Source of the DNA: RH-AL1 sp965198715
GTDB lineage: Bacteria; Pseudomonadota; Alphaproteobacteria; Rhizobiales; Beijerinckiaceae
NCBI GenBank assembly: GCA_965198715.1
Contig: CBDAPV010000001.1
Coordinates: forward strand, 2,356,001-2,420,000
Direction of reading: 5' to 3'
DNA: 64,000 nucleotides
The position numbers were made by a program, and so were the translations under genes. The notes beneath the pieces are model-generated. The model was given only the letters and a program-made list of their open reading frames with translations. It was not told where the DNA came from and made no database searches. Shown piece after piece: positions 22,378 to 31,965 of the stretch. The stretch's first letter is position 1. Each line of letters starts with the position of its first letter.

Positions 22378-23838
22378 TCACCGACACACCACGATCCCGC
22401 TCATTGCCCGCGCCTGGTCGGCGATGTCGGCCGGCTCCAGCGCCTTGCCGGCCGTGCCCGCCTTGTACTCGACGCGGTTGGCGTCCAGGAAACTCGCCAG
22501 GATGGCGCTCTTCACGGCGAAGTTGACGTTCTGCGGCAGGTCGCCTGAGTTCATCGCCATCTTCATCGCGTCGAGCTTGGCCGAGACCACGCCGACGAGG
22601 TTGCCGGAGCCGTCGAGCAGCGGGCCGCCGGAATTGCCGGACTGGACCGGCGCCGAGATCTGCAGGTAGCGCGAATCGTCGCCGACGCCGGAGAGCGCGG
22701 TGACGTTGCCCAGCGTGAAGTTGCCCGAGGTCGCCAGCGTGTCGGAATGGGGGAAGCCGAAGGCCTCGACGCCCTCGCCGAGCCGCGTGCCGAGGCGCAG
22801 CGGCGGCACCCGTTTGGGCGTCCCGTCGAGCTTGAGGATGGCGAGATCGTTGGTGGTGTCGGTCGCCGTGCGCGCCGCCTCGTGGACCACGCCGTCATCG
22901 GTCTTCACCATGACCTTGGTGCAGTCGGCGACGACGTGGGCGTTGGTGACGGAATGCCCCTCGCTCGACACGAAGAAGCCGGTGCCGGTGGTGAAGCCCT
23001 GCTTCTTCGGCGGCTGCGGCGCCCGCTCCACAGGCCGCGCCGCCGGCTGCGGGGCCGGCGGCTCGGTGCGGGCGATCTCGGTATCCTGGTGCGGCGGATC
23101 GATGAAGAAGGCGCCGCTCATGGAGGCGGCGAGCACGGCGGAGTCGAGGACGGCGATGCGCTCGGCGTTGATGTTCTCGACAGCGTTGTTCCACTCCAGC
23201 GCGAAACCCGTCACCGCGTCGCCATCCTGGTGGTAGCGGTAGTAGTGGTCGGTGCCGTCGGGAGCTTTCGCCGATATCGCGAACCAGCCCTCGTTCGACT
23301 TCAACGGCTTGTAGTAGATCGTCCAGCCGTCGCGAACCTTGTCCGCGACCATTCCTGCGTAGACACCCTCGACGCCGCGCCCCGCGATGGACACGAAATC
23401 GAGCGACAGCCGCCCCTGCCGGTCCTTGTAGTGCAGCCCCGAGGCGTTGGCCTTGGCCTCTAGGTCGAGGCCGAACGGCACCCAGACCGCCGCGCTGCGG
23501 CCGGGCATGGTGACCTTGCGCAAACCCCAGGCGGCGAACTTCGGGTCGACCAGGGCGATGAGGCGGTCGACCTCCTCCTTGGCGAGCTGCCCGTTGGGTA
23601 CGTAGCCGTTGTCGGCCTCGAACTTCTGCAGGGCCTTGTAGGTGCGGGTGGTGAAATGTTCGGTGGGGACGACGTTGCTGTAGCCGCCGGCGATGAGCCA
23701 GACCTGCAGGATCTGCCGCAGCCTGAGGTCGAAGGTGTTCTCGAAGACGCCCTGCGCCTCGGCATAGCCGTAAGGAGCCGCGTGGACCGCCGGCGCGAAC
23801 GCCAAGCCCGCCACCAACGCCAAAGCCACGCGACGCAT
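22378..23838 (-). CDS. Secreted trypsin-like (HtrA-type) serine protease
   Basis: 486 residues with a signal peptide (RRVALALVAGLAFAPAVHA). Residues about 25-90 resemble a peptidoglycan-binding-like helical domain (TYKALQKFEADNGYVPNGQL). The protease domain (about 300-460) has His in TNAHVVADC, Asp in NDLAILKL and Ser in SGNSGGPLLD. A Pro-rich linker joins the two parts. No PDZ domain is seen. Periplasmic or cell-surface proteolysis is likely. The gene is GC-rich like the core genome, unlike the neighbouring NACHT gene. Confidence 0.82.
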   Translation of the reverse strand: MRRVALALVAGLAFAPAVHAAPYGYAEAQGVFENTFDLRLRQILQVWLIAGGYSNVVPTEHFTTRTYKALQKFEADNGYVPNGQLAKEEVDRLIALVDPKFAAWGLRKVTMPGRSAAVWVPFGLDLEAKANASGLHYKDRQGRLSLDFVSIAGRGVEGVYAGMVADKVRDGWTIYYKPLKSNEGWFAISAKAPDGTDHYYRYHQDGDAVTGFALEWNNAVENINAERIAVLDSAVLAASMSGAFFIDPPHQDTEIARTEPPAPQPAARPVERAPQPPKKQGFTTGTGFFVSSEGHSVTNAHVVADCTKVMVKTDDGVVHEAARTATDTTNDLAILKLDGTPKRVPPLRLGTRLGEGVEAFGFPHSDTLATSGNFTLGNVTALSGVGDDSRYLQISAPVQSGNSGGPLLDGSGNLVGVVSAKLDAMKMAMNSGDLPQNVNFAVKSAILASFLDANRVEYKAGTAGKALEPADIADQARAMSGIVVCR

Positions 23839-24053
23839 GCGACGCCCCCAAACCTACGCTTTGTTCACGCGCAAGTCTGGCACTTCGCACGCCATAGGGG
23901 AAGTGGGCGGAAAGGCGACGTTCTCCCTTCTCCCGCAAGGGGAGAAGGACTCGCCCTCCAACGAGGCGCCCGCTAGCCATGGGGCGCCGGGTTCTATAGG
24001 CCTGCCGCCCTCATCCCGGCATTCCGCGCGTTCGCGCGCAGCCCGCAAGGCCC

Positions 24054-24746
24054 ATGGTCAAGCTCTACCACCACCCGCTCGATCCGCAGTCCCGCTTCGT
24101 CCGCCTGCTGCTCGCCGAATACGGGATCGAGCCCGAGCTCGTCGAGGAGCGCACCTTCGAGCGCCGCCATGAGTTCCTCGTGCTCAACCCGGCCAACACG
24201 CTGCCGGTGCTGGTCGAGCCGGGCGGCGCGATCGTGCCGGGGGCCGGGATCATCGCCGAGTACCTCGACGAGACGCGCGGCCACACGCTGGGCGAGCGCC
24301 GGCTGCTGCCGGAGGCGCCGCTGGAGCGCATCGAGGTGCGCCGCCTGCTCGACTGGTTCAACGGCAAGTTCTTCACCGAGGTGTCGAGCTGGCTCGTCAC
24401 GGAGAAGGTCTACAAGCGCTTCATGTCGGCCGAGCAGGGCGGCGGCGGCCCGGAGATGGAGCTTGTGCGCGCGGCGCGCTCCAACCTGCGCCACCACCTG
24501 CGCTACATCGGCTGGCTGGCCTCGCGGCGCAACTGGCTGGCCGGCCGCGAGCTCTCCTGCGCCGACCTCGCCGCGGCGGCGCACCTCTCCTGCGTCGACT
24601 TCCTCGGCGACGTGCCGTGGCACGAGGACGAGGCGGCCAAGGGCTGGTACGCCAGGGTGAAGTCGCGCCCGGGCTTCCGCACGCTGCTTGCCGACCGGGT
24701 GCCCGGGATCACGCCGGCCGACGCCTACGCGGATCTGGATTTCTGA
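24054..24746 (+). CDS. Glutathione S-transferase family protein
   Basis: 230 residues. The N-terminal thioredoxin-like domain (LYHHPLDPQSRFVRLLLAEYGI, read in two parts) includes the cis-Pro motif NTLPVLVE and the glutathione-contact region GIIAEYLDE. The C-terminal helical domain has LAGRELSCADLAAAAHLSCVDF with the usual N-capping Asp. It probably conjugates or reduces with glutathione; the substrate is unknown. It stands alone between the protease gene and a tRNA-Leu. Confidence 0.85.
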   Translation: MVKLYHHPLDPQSRFVRLLLAEYGIEPELVEERTFERRHEFLVLNPANTLPVLVEPGGAIVPGAGIIAEYLDETRGHTLGERRLLPEAPLERIEVRRLLDWFNGKFFTEVSSWLVTEKVYKRFMSAEQGGGGPEMELVRAARSNLRHHLRYIGWLASRRNWLAGRELSCADLAAAAHLSCVDFLGDVPWHEDEAAKGWYARVKSRPGFRTLLADRVPGITPADAYADLDF

Positions 24747-25114
24747 GGACGGGCGATCCTTTTTTGCGCAGCGGGGGGAGGGGACCACGCGCAGCGTGGT
24801 GGAGGGGGCGGCCGGTGCTTCAATCTCGGGAAGGATGCGCGGGAAGGTTCAGGGGGCAAGGAGGTACGTGGTTCGAGACGGCGCTTCGCGCCTCCTCACC
24901 CTGAGGATGATGGGTGAGGCCCGCTCGCCGGCGCTGTCGGCGTTCCACGCCCGGCGCGGGCCGTGCGGGGTGAGCGTTGGATGGCACGGCGGCAGGGCAA
25001 ACCCTCCAGGACCGATTGTTGATGATGCCGCGCAGCGGCGCCGGGCTCCGCCGGTCGAGACGAAGCAAGGGCGATTGACAGGGCCGTCCTTCGCACCTTA
25101 AGGACAGCACGCGT
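24747..25114. other. Intergenic region with palindromic repeat
   Basis: About 370 bp between the GST gene and tRNA-Leu. It contains repeat copy B (24868-24900) and GC-rich filler. Reading frames across it lack coding character, so I see no gene here. Confidence 0.5.
24868..24900. repeat. Palindromic intergenic repeat, copy B
   Basis: The sequence GTGGTTCGAGACGGCG then CTTCGCGCCTCCTCACC is the reverse complement of copy A at 20226-20258 with only about two differences. The core GGCGC-TT-CGCGCC can form a small hairpin. The repeat lies in a gene-free stretch, typical for REP-like elements. Confidence 0.7.
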
Positions 25115-25199
25115 GCCCTGGTGGCGGAATTGGTAGACGCGCTGGTTTCAGGTACCAGTGGTGAAAGCCGTGGAGGTTCGAGTCCTCTCCTGGGCACCA
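25115..25199 (+). tRNA. tRNA-Leu (CAG)
   Basis: An 85-nt class II tRNA with anticodon stem CTGGT/ACCAG and loop TTCAGGT (anticodon CAG), a short variable arm, GGTTCGAGTCC T-arm and encoded CCA. The acceptor stem GCCCTGG/CCTGGGC has one apparent U-U mismatch at position 5, unusual compared with the GCCCAGG I expect. The AT-rich DNA after its 3' end looks like an island inserted downstream of the tRNA. Confidence 0.9.
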
Positions 25200-25331
25200 T
25201 AGAGATCTTCACGCGATCTTCATAAGTGGCTGTCGGGCTCCGTGTTTCCGGCGGTCGCTCTGACACTCTTGTCTTGCACACGAGCCTCGAGATGCCTCGC
25301 CCCGTCGCGATCGGCGTGCAGTCTCTGACTC

Positions 25332-26027
25332 TTACCTATTTAATCTGTTGTAGATCTCTATAGCATTGTCGACATTATCAAACATCATCAGCATGCCATC
25401 TACGAGAACAGCGCCCCTGTCACAGAAGTCTCTGATTGTACCGACTTGGTGCGATACGATCAGCAAGTCTGCCTTGGACCTTCTGTCCGCGAACGCCTTC
25501 TCACACTTTTTAATGAATCGCGCGTCTCCAACGGCGGTTGCCTCATCTGACAAGTAGAGTTCGAATTGAATAGCCATAGAGAGGCCAAAGCCCAACTTAG
25601 CGGTCATCCCGGAAGAGAGCGCGGTGACTCTCCCATCGAGATAATCTCCTAATTCCGTAAAATCCTCGATGAAATCCAAGACACGCCGAGGATCCTCGCC
25701 ATACGCCCTAGCGACAAACGTGATATTGCTTCGAATACTTGCCGCGGGTGTAAAGCCGCCTAACAAACCAATGGGCCAAGATACTCTCACGTTTCTTTTG
25801 ATCTTGCCAGCGGTTGGCCTTTCAGATCCCGCAATCATGCGCAACAGCGTGGACTTGCCGGCGCCATTCACGCCGAGAATCCCGTAGGAGTAACCTGCTT
25901 CAAATTTACAACTTACCCCATCCAATACTAACTTCCGAACGCCGCTGCTATTATACTGCTTATAGACTTGATCTAGTTCGATCGAAGCCTTTCCGCGCCT
26001 CGATTGGCGGCTCTCGTCAAGGCTCAT
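25332..26027 (-). CDS. KpsT/Wzt-like polysaccharide-export ABC ATPase
   Basis: 231 residues. It has Walker A GVNGAGKST, the variant signature ALSSGMTAKLGFGLSMA, Walker B LYLSDEATAVGD and the H-loop IVSHQ. ASIRSNITFVARAYG and the short C-terminus match ATPases that energise export of capsule or O-antigen polysaccharide. The matching membrane permease (KpsM/Wzm) is not next to it, so the ATPase is an orphan here. AT-rich composition and the tRNA-Leu next door suggest transfer. Confidence 0.82.
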   Translation of the reverse strand: MSLDESRQSRRGKASIELDQVYKQYNSSGVRKLVLDGVSCKFEAGYSYGILGVNGAGKSTLLRMIAGSERPTAGKIKRNVRVSWPIGLLGGFTPAASIRSNITFVARAYGEDPRRVLDFIEDFTELGDYLDGRVTALSSGMTAKLGFGLSMAIQFELYLSDEATAVGDARFIKKCEKAFADRRSKADLLIVSHQVGTIRDFCDRGAVLVDGMLMMFDNVDNAIEIYNRLNR

Positions 26028-26470
26028 ACCTTTGGACCCTTCTCCCGCAGCCTATCGATGTTTAGCCGTTTAAACCCGATATCTTCGACCGGCGCAAACC
26101 CCTGCGGCGTTAGCTACGAGGCGGCGAGATCGCGGAGGTGCCGGTAAGCTCGAAAATGCGAAAGGCCCAGCCGAAGCGAGGACCGGGCGAATGGAGGATG
26201 CTTGCGCGGGTGGGCCGATCCACCGCGCCGGCGCTTGCCGAGGGAGCCGGACGTATGCGCTTCCCTACCCCGCGCAGCCTCCCCCGTCATGCAGGCGGAT
26301 CGGCATCCACAGCCGCTACGCCCGCCGCGTCTCGGATCTCCCGTGCTCGGGACGGCTGGTTCGGCTCCACATCGATCTGTCGGCGACAGCGCGCCGCACG
26401 AGAGGACCCCGCGTCCGGTCGGAGGCCCGCCGCATTGCGACCGGCACGTGCTGCACCTCATCAAGAGCGT

Positions 26471-26731
26471 TCAAGCGTCCGGACCGGGCTCGCCCGCCTC
26501 CGCCCGGGACCAACCAGTCTTGCGACGCTCGCCTCCCATCAAGCCATCCAGGAACAACCCCGCCAACGCCGCCGTCCGTTCCTGCAGATACAGCGGCCTC
26601 ATGCGAGTCTTCACCGCACGAAGCGACGAAGCCCAGAGGTCGAGCATCCCCTCGATTGATGCGCGCGCCATCCACGCTCCCGAATCATGGAAGCTCATGG
26701 ACCCAGGGATGGATAAGGGCCGCGACTTCAA
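26471..26731 (-). pseudogene. IS701-like transposase N-terminal remnant
   Basis: The minus-strand frame contains DLWASSLRAVKTRMRPLYLQ, then ERTAALAGLFLDGLMGGERRKTGWSRAEA, the opening of IS701-type transposases as I know them (LWASSLRDVKARMRPLF, then GLFLDGLLGEERRKTGWMRAEA). It stops after about 87 residues with GEPGPDA, where intact copies read GDPGPW and continue for some 300 more residues. No DDE catalytic region follows on this strand. The rest was lost, so this is a dead fragment. Confidence 0.65.
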
Positions 26732-27106
26732 TGTAAGATGCTCTTATCTGCACGCCTATTGATGAAGATACGCCGCCTGGAGAGATGAGCATCTCGCCGA
26801 AGTTAGCTTCAGAGAGGACGTGCGGGCTTCCCTTCTGTTCGAACGCAAACGCATCAACAGCGTCCCGCAGCATGCAATACAGATCTTCGAAAGAGTTGAA
26901 GCACGCTATCCAATCCAACAATCTTTGGAGATCGCTCGAGATCTCGTCGAAAACACAACCTCTTTTAAGCAGGCGATGTGATAAGCAAGAACAATATCTG
27001 CAAGATCAAGATATAGCGGGATACTTGTTGGTAACATGCACGCCTAAGTACGCTAGAGGGTTAGCAATTATTTGAGTAATCTCTCTTCATCGTAAGTGTG
27101 ATCCTT

Positions 27107-27516
27107 GCTTTGTATGGCGTTTGCGCCGCAAAGGCAGAAAAGGACGCGCCGACCACGCCTGAGTTCAGCCAGCTCTGATTGCTCGCGCTGTGAGATAACA
27201 ATATATCTTTCAAGCCAATCTTGAACTACGCCCGGACTCTTGGGATAATCCGCCGCAGCGCCGTGCGCCTTGCGCAACGACGTATCGCGCCCGCTCATGT
27301 GATCGCGTGGAGCTTTGTATGGCGTTTGCGCCGCAAAGGCAGAAAAGGACGCGCCGACCACGCCTGAGTTCAGCCAGCTCTGATTGCTCGCGCTGTGAGA
27401 TAACAATATATCTTTCAAGCCAATCTTGAACTACGCCCGGACTCTTGGGATAATCCGCCGCAGCGCCGTGCGCCTTGCGCAACGACGTATCGCGCCCGCT
27501 CATGTGATCGCGTGGA
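27107..27516 (+). repeat. Perfect 205-bp tandem duplication
   Basis: The segment 27107-27311 is repeated at 27312-27516. I compared the two copies block by block and found no difference. The period, 205 bp, is not a multiple of three, so any frame through it is disrupted. The unit includes part of the transposase C-terminus described next. It is a recent duplication or a possible assembly artefact. Confidence 0.85.
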
Positions 27517-27569
27517 GCCTCTGGCGACGCGCTCACCAAGCCGAAGCAAGAGAAGCGCACCTCAGTCGG
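27426..27569 (+). pseudogene. IS701-like transposase C-terminal remnant
   Basis: The plus-strand frame reads RRSAVRLAQRRIAPAHVIAW then SLWRRAHQAEAREAH, matching the end of IS701-type transposases (LAQRRIQPAHVIAWSLWRRAHQ). No catalytic part precedes it. A second partial copy exists inside the first unit of the tandem duplication. Orientation is opposite to the N-terminal remnant at 26471-26731, so at least two insertion or rearrangement events are needed. Confidence 0.55.
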
Positions 27570-27881
27570 TGTTCGACACGTTACTGCGAACTGTTGGGCA
27601 TTACGCGGCGGCGCTTGCGTGATACAAGCTATCGATCGACAGAATCGTTTGACAGATGCCCAATGACGAAGATGGAGCCACTTTGCCTTGGCAAGATAGC
27701 TAGATTCGCATGCCTTATCCCCAGTGGGAATCCTACGGCTGCCTCATTGTACTAGCACTTGCAGAGCTATCATGCGCGGTGGCGGGTGCTGTTGACTTCT
27801 GCTTTGTGCAGGCGCCGTTGTCTGATCAGGATGATTGCGATCTCCAGGGTATTAATCGATTTTCCACAAGAGGAGGTTAGA

Positions 27882-28916
27882 ATGAGTGATGTCCAACGAA
27901 ACAACTTCTTAAAAGCTTTCTTTGCGCATGAGGGAAAGTTGGTTGATAAGTGGGAGCAATATATTTCCGTCTACGACGCTGAGCTTGAAGTCATATTGAG
28001 ACGTGGTACCTCTATCGATCTGCTTGAGATAGGTGTGCAGAATGGCGGCTCTCTTGAACTATGGGCAAAGCTGCTGCCTTTAGGCTCAACTATCACGGGG
28101 CTCGACATCGATCCGCAGGTTAGCGAATTACGCTTCAATCAACCAGCCATCAAGACATACATCCTTGATGCGAGCGATCGATCTCAAGTAGAATCTGCTA
28201 TAGGCGATGCAAAATACGATATAATAATTGATGACGGCTCGCATATCTGCAATGAAGTAATCTCTATTATAAATATATTCTATCCAAGGTTACGGTCGGG
28301 TGGCGTCATGTTCATAGAAGATCTTCATACAAGCTACAGAGAGGGGCATGGTGGTGGTTACCGCAAGTCTGGCTCTAGCAACGAGTATCTGAAAGAGATG
28401 ATAGACCTACTCCATATCGATTACCTCTCGAAAGAGGAGGCTAACACGATGAGTGGCGCTTTAGTTGAGATGATGCGTGACACGCTTGCCAGTCTTACCT
28501 TCTACGATTCGCTCGCCGTTCTCCGCAAGCTGGTTACTCGCAAGGAGCGCCCCTGGCGTCGCCTGATCGGCGGCAACGCGTCGCAGGTCGTTGCCTTTAA
28601 AGACTGGATCGGTGACGCGTCTCGCGCTACACTTGGCAATATTGTCTTCGGCGAGCTTGCCGCACGATCTTTCGATACTGCTTTTATGGAAGCCTGCGGC
28701 GATCATGCCAACAATCAACGGCTTGCTGATGCTGTGCAAGAGAAACTTACTCTCGTAGAAGGTCTTTTGTGCGAACTCGACACATCTGTCGCTTACATAT
28801 TAGGCGAAGATCTTTTTGTGAATGATGAGAATATGCAAAACCAAATTCTGCATCTTAAAAGTGTCTCAAAAAAGATCAAAAGTTTGCTCGACGATAAAAG
28901 ATTAACTTCAGCTTAG
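27882..28916 (+). CDS. Class I SAM-dependent methyltransferase
   Basis: 344 residues from ATG 27882, with a perfect AGGAGG 5 bp upstream. Motif I is LLEIGVQNGGSLELW. The acidic loop is GLDID, followed by YDIIIDDGSHICNEVISIIN and the post-motif SGGVMFIEDLHTSY. This pattern is found in sugar or macrolide-type O-methyltransferases and in polysaccharide-modification loci. Residues 200-344 are an extra helical domain. With the KpsT-like gene it may be left over from a surface-polysaccharide island. The substrate is unknown. Confidence 0.75.
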   Translation: MSDVQRNNFLKAFFAHEGKLVDKWEQYISVYDAELEVILRRGTSIDLLEIGVQNGGSLELWAKLLPLGSTITGLDIDPQVSELRFNQPAIKTYILDASDRSQVESAIGDAKYDIIIDDGSHICNEVISIINIFYPRLRSGGVMFIEDLHTSYREGHGGGYRKSGSSNEYLKEMIDLLHIDYLSKEEANTMSGALVEMMRDTLASLTFYDSLAVLRKLVTRKERPWRRLIGGNASQVVAFKDWIGDASRATLGNIVFGELAARSFDTAFMEACGDHANNQRLADAVQEKLTLVEGLLCELDTSVAYILGEDLFVNDENMQNQILHLKSVSKKIKSLLDDKRLTSA

Positions 28917-29159
28917 GTTGTCTTCGCACCTCATTAAATGAGCCTTCGGTTTCTGCCGATCAACGCCTGCTATGAGGTGGAGGCCAAATGGTCGATCCTT
29001 GTCCCACACATGAACAAGGCTCTTTGGACGTCGGCGTCTCGACTTGCCGTGTCTGCAGCCGTTGGCTATTTGTAGCTGCGATAGCCTTTACGTTCAGATT
29101 AGATCACAGGGCGGTGCGAAGCAGATAGAAGCGCTCTAGAAGGCCGCTGAACGAGGTAA

Positions 29160-30398
29160 CTAGATTAGTGCGCTGGTAAGATCCTCGACGCATTTCATCA
29201 GGACGCCTTTCAGCACGCTGCCGAACCTTTCGTGGCCCGAGCCGTCGAAGACGGGGAGGTTGCGGATCTTCTCGATGTCGCCACGGTCGCCCGGCGGCCA
29301 GCGCACCATGATCTGCGTCTCGGAATTGTCCTTGCCGTAGACCATGCCCGAGAGATGGCCGCCGATCGCGTCAACGGCGTCGAGCACGGTCTTGGCGTTC
29401 ATGCCGTAGCGCGCGATGGCGGCGCGATCGACCTCGATCGTCAGGTAAAGCGTGCCGGCTTGCGCCTCGGGCTTGACGTCGTCGGCGCCCTTGATCCCGC
29501 TCACGATACTCACGACCTGATCGGCGATCTTGTGCAGCATCGGCAGGTCGTCGCCGTAGATCAGCACGGCGATGTCGGCCTTCACGCCCTGCAGCAGGTC
29601 GTTCATCCGCATCTGGATGGGCTGGGAGAAGGTGAAGGCGACGCCCGGCACCTCGTCCTTGAGCTTCTTGTCGAGCGCGCCGACGATGTTGTCCTGGCTC
29701 TTGATGTCGCCCTTCCAGGCCGAGAGCGGCGTCAGCGAGATGAAGGAATCAGTGGACTCGACGCTCATCGGGTCGGTCGGGATCGCGGCACTGCCTGTCA
29801 GCGACACGACGCGGCGCACCTCCGGGAAGCCCTTCACCACCTTCGCGATCGTGTTGACCGTCTTGAGCGAAGCGTCGAGGTTGATGCTGGGCAGCTTCTC
29901 GGAGGTTACGACGATCGAGCCTTCCGAGAGCTGCGGGATGAACTCGCCGCCCAGCCCGAGGGCGAGGAATACGCTGACGGCGAGCACCGCCACCGCGGCG
30001 AGCGAGATCAGCACGGGATGCGCGGTGCAGGTCTCGAGCAAGGGCGTGTAGCCCTTGCGTAGCCAGCGCACGGCGAAGGTCTCGCCGTCCTTCTTGTCCG
30101 GCTTCAGCGCCGTCGCCGCCAGGGCCGGCATCACCGTCATCGTCAGCACGAGCGAGCCGAGCAGGGCGAGGATCACGGTCTCGGCCATCGGCCGGAACAT
30201 CTTGCCGGCGACGCCCTCGAGCGAGAGCACCGGCACGTAGACGATCACGATGATAACTACGGCGAAGAACACCGGTTGCGCTACCTCGGCGGCGGCATTG
30301 GCGACCGTCTCGCGGGAATCCGCGCCCTTGGCCTGGGCCGAGCGGCTCGGTCTGAGGCCGACCCTCTCGGGCACGGCGTCGCAAGCTTGCGGCGCCAA
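29160..30398 (-). pseudogene. CusA/CzcA-type RND pump, fragment
   Basis: From about 30,310 leftward the frame encodes RND transporter sequence: QPVFFAVVIIVIVYVPVLSL, then EGVAGKMFRPMAETVILALLGS, then a periplasmic domain with LGGEFIPQLSEGSIVV and IKGADDVKPE. That is roughly the middle third of a 1,000-residue heavy-metal efflux protein. The N-terminal third and the C-terminal third are missing, and both ends dissolve into unrelated sequence. It cannot form a pump. No membrane-fusion or outer-membrane partner gene is nearby. Confidence 0.8.
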
Positions 30399-30733
30399 CG
30401 TTCCTCGAAAGTGACATGGGCAATCGAAGCTCGGGTCCGTCGTCCTTCGCCATGGCGGAAATCGACGTGCCCTTCATCATCGTTGCGCGCGAATAGCGTC
30501 GCGAGCGACTGCCTGGGCAGGTTCTAGCCCAGAGTAGCTTCATTTGTCCTGTTCGCCGCATAAGCGCGAACAGGAGGCGAGCCATGAACAAGCTCTCCGA
30601 GTCCGACGTGATTTCCTTGCCATCGACCTTGGTGCGAGGCAGCGTCCTCCGCAGCCAAACGGTCGAAGGGCCCGTTTTGCAAGCGCGTCGGCGCGTCTGA
30701 CAATCAACGGCCTTCTCGAGTGCACTTGGGACA

Positions 30734-31000
30734 ATGGCGACGATGCGCCTCTCCCCTACAGTCTGGTCGCCTGACGAGGCTGCTTTAACAGACGGCTCCA
30801 GCCAGACTGTCGCGTCGACACGGCAGGCCGCGCAGGCCTTCGCCGGCAAGGAGGCCTTCGGCAAATTCACGGATGCCACCGGCGTCGCCGTCGGGCTGCA
30901 GGCCTATGTTGGCCGGCTGCCGGGCGTGCGGTTCGCCATCGGCCTCATCAATGCCGGTCTGATCGGCGTGTAGGCGGTATCGCTCGCCACCGCCTCGCGG
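30734..31000 (+). pseudogene. Nramp-family metal transporter, remnant
   Basis: The frame contains QTVASTRQAAQAFAGKEAFG, then KFTDATGVAVGLQAYVGRLPGVRFAIGLINAGLIG, close to the middle of Nramp divalent-metal transporters. An in-frame TAG at 30971-30973 is followed at once by AVSLATA, which continues the family sequence. So the stop interrupts a formerly longer gene. Both ends are truncated. Together with the neighbouring RND fragment it marks a decayed metal-homeostasis locus. Confidence 0.6.
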
Positions 31001-31177
31001 CCGGCATAGCCACAGTACGATTTCGATCGCAGAGGTGTTATCGGTTTTGTTCAGGCTGGCGCGCCGCTCCTACCCACCTGTGTAGCCTTATCGCCGGCTG
31101 AACCGGCCATGTCGCGCGACCTGGTTTTCAAACGTTCGCCAGTGCTACGGTCTGCGCGACAAGAACGGGGATGGATC

Positions 31178-31873
31178 ATGGCGGGTGCAGGCTGGGTCGC
31201 CGTGGCAGCGATCGCGTTCGTCGGGACGCACTTGCTCCTGTCGCACCCTCTGCGTCGACCCATCGTCGCCGCGCTCGGCGAGGGTGGATTCACGGGTGTC
31301 TATTCCCTCGTTGCCGGCGTCACATTGGCCCTTCTGGTGTGGTCTTTCCTGGCCGTGCCAGCATCGCCTTTCCTCTGGCCTGTCGGCAACGCGCTCTGGG
31401 CCGTCGTAACGATCGTCATGCTGCTGGCCTCGGTGCTGCTGGTGGGATCGGTGGTCCGCAATCCGGCGATGCCGACCGGCGGGAAGCCGATCGTGGCTCC
31501 CGACGCCGCCAGCGGGGTCTTCGCCATCACCCGCCACCCGATGATGTGGGCGTTCGCGCTGTGGGGGCTCTGCCACGTCGCCGTCTACCCCGTGGCCAAG
31601 AACATCGTGCTCGCCGCGGCCATCGTCGTGCTGGCCCTGGTCGGCGCCGCCATGCAAGATCGCAAGAAGGAGAGCCTGCAGCCGGAGGTCTGGCGGTCCT
31701 GGGAAGCGAAAACCAGCTACTGGCCCTTCGCCGCGATGGTTTCGCGGCGCGCCCGCATGGGCTGGTTGAGCCTGCACGCCTTGCTGGGCGGGCTGGTCGT
31801 ATGGCTCGCCGCGACCTGGGCCCACATCCCGATCGCCGGCTGGGCCGCGGGCATCTGGCGCTGGGTTCTGTGA
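31178..31873 (+). CDS. nnrU: NnrU-family membrane protein
   Basis: 231 residues from ATG 31178, with six or so hydrophobic spans (VAVAAIAFVGTHLLLSH, then GVYSLVAGVTLALLVWSFL, then ALWAVVTIVMLLASVLLVGS). The family motif ITRHPMMWAFALWGLCH is clear. NnrU proteins are associated with nitrogen-oxide metabolism and, in part of the family, carotenoid isomerisation. Their exact role here is unknown. It is followed 92 bp later by a nitronate monooxygenase gene in the same direction. Confidence 0.82.
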   Translation: MAGAGWVAVAAIAFVGTHLLLSHPLRRPIVAALGEGGFTGVYSLVAGVTLALLVWSFLAVPASPFLWPVGNALWAVVTIVMLLASVLLVGSVVRNPAMPTGGKPIVAPDAASGVFAITRHPMMWAFALWGLCHVAVYPVAKNIVLAAAIVVLALVGAAMQDRKKESLQPEVWRSWEAKTSYWPFAAMVSRRARMGWLSLHALLGGLVVWLAATWAHIPIAGWAAGIWRWVL

Positions 31874-31965
31874 AGAGACCGTGTTTCCCGCAATGAACGC
31901 GGGTCGATTTCTCCGGAGTGGGCGCGGTGTCGCGAAGGCGCTTCCGAGAGCCGGGTAAGGAAACC

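Larger units (their letters stand above)
26732..27881. other. Mobile-element graveyard without an intact gene
   Basis: About 1.15 kb between the transposase remnant and the methyltransferase gene. It holds the 205-bp tandem duplication and a transposase C-terminal scrap, listed separately, in mixed AT-rich and GC-rich DNA. A 78-residue leftward frame (26685-26921) has no recognisable motif. I see no intact gene. Confidence 0.55.

Noticed and set aside
26114..26464. A 116-residue leftward frame after the transposase remnant
   Set aside because: It is rich in Arg, Gly and Cys without matching a transposase core. It is more likely decayed or non-coding DNA.
27107..27516. CRISPR array or satellite
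   Set aside because: There are only two adjacent 205-bp units with no spacer structure. No short-repeat/spacer periodicity was seen anywhere in the window.
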